From positions 1 to 43,423 of IMG/VR virus record IMGVR_UViG_3300020182_000066: a stretch of DNA of 43,423 nucleotides; one strand, given 5' to 3'. This document shows, in pieces, positions 41,190 through 43,423 of this stretch (position 1 is the first letter of the stretch; every line of letters begins with the position of its first letter). The notes beneath the pieces were generated by a model. That model saw nothing but the letters and a program-made list of their open reading frames with translations. It was not told the DNA's origin and searched no databases. The position numbers and the translations under genes are program-made. The stretch is from a virus.

Positions 41190-41441
41190 GTGGCTAAGAT
41201 TACCAAAGGCTCCCTTATTCGATGGATTGTTGGACACAGCGTTTACGCTGCATACGAGGAAAATGTTGTTGGGTCAAACCCAATATACAATTATGGAATC
41301 GTGATAGAAGTGTCTATTTTAGATCCGCTAGCGGTGGTAGCCCACTGCAAAAACGAGAGTTACGGGGACCATTTGATTATCTTACACGGTGAAGAAGACG
41401 GCATAGAAATATTAAGCGGAGGAGCTAAAGATGGCGAGTAA
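41190..41441 (+). CDS. Unknown beta-rich protein, 83 residues
   Basis: The start is uncertain: GTG 41190 is the only candidate near the previous gene and lacks a good ribosome site. The chain is beta-rich (NYGIVIEVSILDPLAVVAHC) with an acidic end. Layout (a 'gslirw' strand, then a regulatory-protein-like barrel) resembles other small phage proteins at 41798 and 42275. It overlaps the next gene by 11 bases. Confidence 0.5.
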   Translation: MAKITKGSLIRWIVGHSVYAAYEENVVGSNPIYNYGIVIEVSILDPLAVVAHCKNESYGDHLIILHGEEDGIEILSGGAKDGE

Positions 41442-41724
41442 ACACTTTTCAGGAGAGAAAGCAGAAAGAGGAGAGGCAGTAAAGCAGCTGATGATACACG
41501 CAGCTGCCGAGTTCGAAGGAAGATTTTTTGCTAGATTTGAAAATGATGATGGCGGCTCTCACATAGTTTTATCTATAGAAGTTGAGGAACCATCTCACGG
41601 ACTCGATCCTCTACTTATGGATGCCCTATATGCTAGCAAGTGGATGGGCTGGCGTTATATGATCGTAAAAGTTCCTCCTGGGTATATCGATGCTATTATG
41701 AACGCAAAGAATTCAGACGATTGA
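41431..41724 (+). CDS. Unknown protein, 97 residues
   Basis: AAGCGGAGGAGC precedes the start inside the previous gene. The chain is alpha/beta with a central strand (GSHIVLSIEVEE) and a Trp/Tyr-rich helix end (YASKWMGWRYMIVKVPPGY). No family was recognised. It is followed by a cluster of TTGAC sequences and a promoter. Confidence 0.55.
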   Translation: MASKHFSGEKAERGEAVKQLMIHAAAEFEGRFFARFENDDGGSHIVLSIEVEEPSHGLDPLLMDALYASKWMGWRYMIVKVPPGYIDAIMNAKNSDD

Positions 41725-41745
41725 CATAGCCTTGACAAGCAGGAC

Positions 41746-41798
41746 TTGCAGTAGATTAGGTGATTGTGCTATAATAAGTAAAAGGATCAGTACTGCAA
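41746..41798 (+). promoter_or_regulatory. Promoter flanked by an 8-bp inverted repeat that reaches the start codon
   Basis: TTGCAG (41746-41751), an 18-base spacer and TATAAT (41770-41775). TTGCAGTA (41746-41753) and TACTGCAA (41791-41798) are perfect complements; the 5' arm is the -35 and the 3' arm includes the first base of the ATG. RNA from upstream could fold it with the ribosome site in the loop; RNA from this promoter could not. Two further TTGACA sequences lie at 41721 and 41732. Confidence 0.6.
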
Positions 41799-42181
41799 TG
41801 TCAAAAGTTGGAATCGGAGAATTGGTTTGCCTATACCGCCGCCGCAAGAAGGGTTTAGGGGTAGTTATAGAGATAGTCGACGATGCAAGGGAAAATCTAA
41901 ATTTAGATAATCCCTCAACCGATGCGTTAAGTGAGGTGCAGCTGCTCGGCTATGGAGGCAAGCAAGAATACATAGAAAAGCTAATAAAGAAAAGTACAGA
42001 TGCGGAACTGTCAGCCGCGTTCTTCGCATTTAACTCAAAGTCTTGGTGCAAAAAACCAAAGTACCAGTTTGTTAAAGTCAGGTGGCTCAAGATCCCCTCT
42101 TTCTATACAACACAGCATACTATAAGAAGTAATTTAAACGACACCACCTGGGTGCCGACAGATTGGGTTAGGGTAGTTTAA
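41798..42181 (+). CDS. Unknown protein, 127 residues
   Basis: It starts at ATG 41798, with AAAGGA upstream and after the promoter -10; the frame is open from 41732, which lies before the promoter and is rejected. IGELVCLYRRRKKGLGVVIEIVD is a small barrel-like N-terminus; a helical middle and a Trp-containing strand end follow (WLKIPSFYTTQH, TTWVPTDWVRVV). No family was recognised. A palindrome TGACTAGTCA (42184-42193) follows the stop. Confidence 0.55.
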   Translation: MSKVGIGELVCLYRRRKKGLGVVIEIVDDARENLNLDNPSTDALSEVQLLGYGGKQEYIEKLIKKSTDAELSAAFFAFNSKSWCKKPKYQFVKVRWLKIPSFYTTQHTIRSNLNDTTWVPTDWVRVV

Positions 42182-42221
42182 GCTGACTAGTCAACATAAT
42201 CGATTCAGAGACAGAAAGGGC

Positions 42222-42250
42222 TTGACTTTATTTTGCGCCCGTGAGATAAT
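42222..42250 (+). promoter_or_regulatory. Sigma-70-type promoter, first of a duplicated pair
   Basis: TTGACT at 42222-42227, a 17-base spacer and GATAAT at 42245-42250. Upstream sequence GACAGAAAGGGCTTGACTTT is repeated with one change at the 42533 promoter. Confidence 0.8.
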
Positions 42251-42274
42251 ATCACACACTCAAAGGAGAACTAA

Positions 42275-42511
42275 ATGACAAATCAGCGATTCAAGGCAGG
42301 GGAGGTAAGAGTTTGGCTAGATCAAGGACCGGCATTATTAATGACGCAGTGTAGGGTAGAAACTCGCGCAATTGCTATCGGCGAAAAGATAGAAGAAGGC
42401 ACACAAAACACAGAGCAAGGTTGGGTGATCAAGTTGCTTATGACCGGAGAGATCTTAACAGTACATGAAGACACTCTGCATAACGGCGAGATTTCCGTCA
42501 CAAAGGCTTGA
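42275..42511 (+). CDS. Unknown small beta-rich protein, 78 residues
   Basis: AAAGGAG precedes the start, and a promoter lies 25 bases upstream. AGEVRVWLDQGPALLMTQCRV and GWVIKLLMTGEILTVHEDTL form a beta-barrel-like pattern, similar in layout to the small proteins at 41190 and 41798. The role is unknown. It is a single-gene unit between the two duplicated promoters. Confidence 0.6.
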   Translation: MTNQRFKAGEVRVWLDQGPALLMTQCRVETRAIAIGEKIEEGTQNTEQGWVIKLLMTGEILTVHEDTLHNGEISVTKA

Positions 42512-42561
42512 CATTTGCTTGACAGAAAGAGCTTGACTTTCTCTTCGGCATATGGGATAAT
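42508..42561 (+). promoter_or_regulatory. Sigma-70-type promoter with three tandem TTGAC boxes
   Basis: TTGACT at 42533-42538, a 17-base spacer and GATAAT at 42556-42561. Two more -35-like boxes, TTGACA at 42508 and 42519, lie 25 and 14 bases upstream. CATATG occurs in the spacer (42549-42554) and again over the next start codon (42586-42591). Confidence 0.75.
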
Positions 42562-42588
42562 GTATATATCAATCAAGGAAGCGAACAT

Positions 42589-42771
42589 ATGATGTTGCTG
42601 CTAGCAATCTTTAAAAACCAACCAGAACAACCGCAGTGTGCAATCGATCAGTGCGAAGATGGGATTTGCATAGTTGAGACGCCAGAAGGCACAGTCGAAA
42701 TACCCAAGAAGCCCGACTATAAAGAGGGTGTGCTAGTTACTTGTCCCCTCTGGCTGGTAGAACCAACTTAG
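42589..42771 (+). CDS. Unknown small Cys-containing protein, 60 residues
   Basis: Start at ATG 42589 or 42592, both in frame, with AAGGAAG upstream. A short hydrophobic head (MMLLLAIF) is followed by four Cys (CAIDQCEDGIC, later VTCP) and a Pro/Glu-rich stretch. It could be a small metal or disulfide protein. No family is recognised. Confidence 0.5.
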   Translation: MMLLLAIFKNQPEQPQCAIDQCEDGICIVETPEGTVEIPKKPDYKEGVLVTCPLWLVEPT

Positions 42772-42777
42772 ACAAAT

Positions 42778-42795
42778 AAGAAGAACGAAGAATGA
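42778..42795 (+). promoter_or_regulatory. Repeated ribosome-binding cassette, copy 4 (one mismatch)
   Basis: AAGAAGAACGAAGAATGA, one base from the copies at 9483 and 10402. It supplies the start of the 46-residue gene at 42792. Confidence 0.75.
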
Positions 42796-42932
42796 AGATG
42801 CCTCCAACAATGCCTAAACTCAACAAAGAACAAAAAGCATATCAAGCCTCTAGAGATTGGTGGCATGTTTTTGCTGGATTTGTAATAGGCGCTATCCCGG
42901 CTTTTATCATCGGATTTGAATTAGCAAGATAA
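42792..42932 (+). CDS. Very small single-pass membrane protein, 46 residues
   Basis: A charged N-terminus (about 25 residues) is followed by a hydrophobic helix (HVFAGFVIGAIPAFIIGFEL) and a short basic end. The start is set by a copy of the repeated ribosome-binding cassette and the stop overlaps another copy, which supports it as real. Its role is unknown. Confidence 0.6.
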   Translation: MKMPPTMPKLNKEQKAYQASRDWWHVFAGFVIGAIPAFIIGFELAR

Positions 42933-42948
42933 GGAGAACGAAGAATGA
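42931..42948 (+). promoter_or_regulatory. Repeated ribosome-binding cassette, copy 5
   Basis: AAGGAGAACGAAGAATGA, identical to 9483-9500 and 10402-10419, 32 kb away. Its first bases are part of the stop of the small membrane gene; its ATG starts tilS. Confidence 0.85.
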
Positions 42949-43423
42949 TCAAAATCTTAGGCAAGGTGCCATCAAATATCGGAGTGGCAGTTAGTGGCGG
43001 AATCGATTCGATGGCTATGCTTGACTTCCTTCGGCGCGGCAATCATAAAATCACAGCACTCCACTATAATCACGGCACCGGACAATATGCTGATGATGCT
43101 GAGAAGTTAGTAAATGATTATTGCACGAAGAACAATATTTCTTTGATCATCGGTCGCAATGAAGAAGAGCCACCGGCTGGGGTTTCGCGAGAAAACTGGT
43201 GGAGAGGCAAGCGATATGAATTCTTCGAAGAATCGTACAAAGGGCAGATCGCCATGGCGCACCATCTTGATGATTGCGTAGAAGGGTGGATCTTTTCAAG
43301 TTTAAATGGTAAAGGAAGACTCATCCCGCATATGCGCGATCAGTTTATACGACCTTTTCTTACGACCGAGAAGAATGAATTCACTCTTTGGTGTGTCCGA
43401 AAGGGAGTTCCTACTATTGATGA
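42945..43423 (+). CDS. tilS: tRNA(Ile)-lysidine synthase-like PP-loop ATPase, 3'-truncated
   Basis: 159 residues are visible and the frame is open at the window end. The PP-loop is SGGIDSM, followed by LHYNHG (TilS 'HvnHg'), AMAHHLDDCVEGW (TilS 'a.HH.dDq.Et') and IRPFL ('RPLL'). TilS converts C34 of the CAU-anticodon tRNA-Ile to lysidine so that it reads AUA. A phage copy would keep AUA decoding active, perhaps for a phage tRNA outside the window. Other PP-loop enzymes such as TtcA share the first motif, but the HYNHG and RPFL blocks favour TilS. The start is fixed by the repeated ribosome cassette. Confidence 0.8.
   Translation, partial: MIKILGKVPSNIGVAVSGGIDSMAMLDFLRRGNHKITALHYNHGTGQYADDAEKLVNDYCTKNNISLIIGRNEEEPPAGVSRENWWRGKRYEFFEESYKGQIAMAHHLDDCVEGWIFSSLNGKGRLIPHMRDQFIRPFLTTEKNEFTLWCVRKGVPTID

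Noticed and set aside
42549-42591. CATATG pair as a ribosome-site hairpin for the 42589 gene
   Set aside because: Only 6 bp and self-complementary, so a chance match is likely; noted only as a detail of the promoter.

Overview
This window is a gene-dense stretch of a large virulent tailed-phage genome (Caudoviricetes). Every supported gene lies on the + strand. Most genes abut or overlap by 1-50 bases, and only a handful of gaps exceed 60 bases. No rRNA, tRNA, integrase, transposase or CRISPR array was seen. The gene set looks like a marine, T4-like or cyanophage-like myovirus: a gp32-like ssDNA-binding protein, a UvsX recombinase, a DnaB/gp41-type helicase, an RNase H-like 5' nuclease, and many small proteins of the kind common in marine T4-like phages. 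It differs from T4 in having a family A DNA polymerase (palm part only) together with a full bacterial-type DnaE polymerase, and a B12-dependent class II ribonucleotide reductase. Promoters are near-perfect sigma-70 type (TTGACA/TTGACT, about 17 bases, TATAAT), so the host RNA polymerase is probably used with little change. The host cannot be named from the sequence.

Layout. 1-3480: an unknown 5'-partial gene, the family A polymerase, a divergent FtsZ/tubulin-like protein, and the ssDNA-binding protein with its own promoter and terminator. 3481-7272: a small membrane protein and lipoprotein, a D12-class adenine methylase, a PD-(D/E)XK nuclease and UvsX. 7295-10583: a deaminase, a UV-damage endonuclease, ThyX and two unknown genes joined by a repeated ribosome-binding cassette, then a structured leader. 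10584-21493: 5' nuclease, helicase, class II RNR, GroES-like co-chaperonin, amidase endolysin, an unknown/nucleotidyltransferase-like pair, and DnaE. 21524-26201: a J-domain-like protein, dUTPase, a second adenine methylase, a thioredoxin, an IMPDH-like enzyme and a sigma region-4-like protein. 26268-31085: an acidic protein, a ClpP-like protease, an inactive-looking PD-(D/E)XK-like protein and GroEL. 31085-34177: small conserved genes, a D12-methylase relative without its catalytic motif, a DMT-like membrane protein, a mannose-isomerase-type cupin and a eukaryote-type phosphomannomutase. 34222-38499: a 1149-residue protein with PcfJ-like and ParB-like parts, and a membrane-anchored trypsin-like protease. 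38546-43423: many small genes, a nucleotidyltransferase, a glutaredoxin, and a 3'-partial tilS.

How the genes fit together. RNR, ThyX, dUTPase, deaminase and the IMPDH-like enzyme supply nucleotides, with thioredoxin and glutaredoxin as possible reductants. Two polymerases, helicase, SSB, 5' nuclease and UvsX replicate and recombine DNA. UvsE repairs UV damage. GroEL, GroES, a J-domain protein, ClpP and a second protease form an unusually large protein-quality set.

The most unusual signal is regulatory. Several promoters sit inside, or share bases with, inverted repeats placed so that RNA reading in from upstream would fold into a hairpin that terminates transcription or hides the ribosome site, while RNA started at the internal promoter would lack the 5' arm. 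T4 uses this logic at genes such as e and soc; here it appears at several unrelated loci with sigma-70-type promoters.
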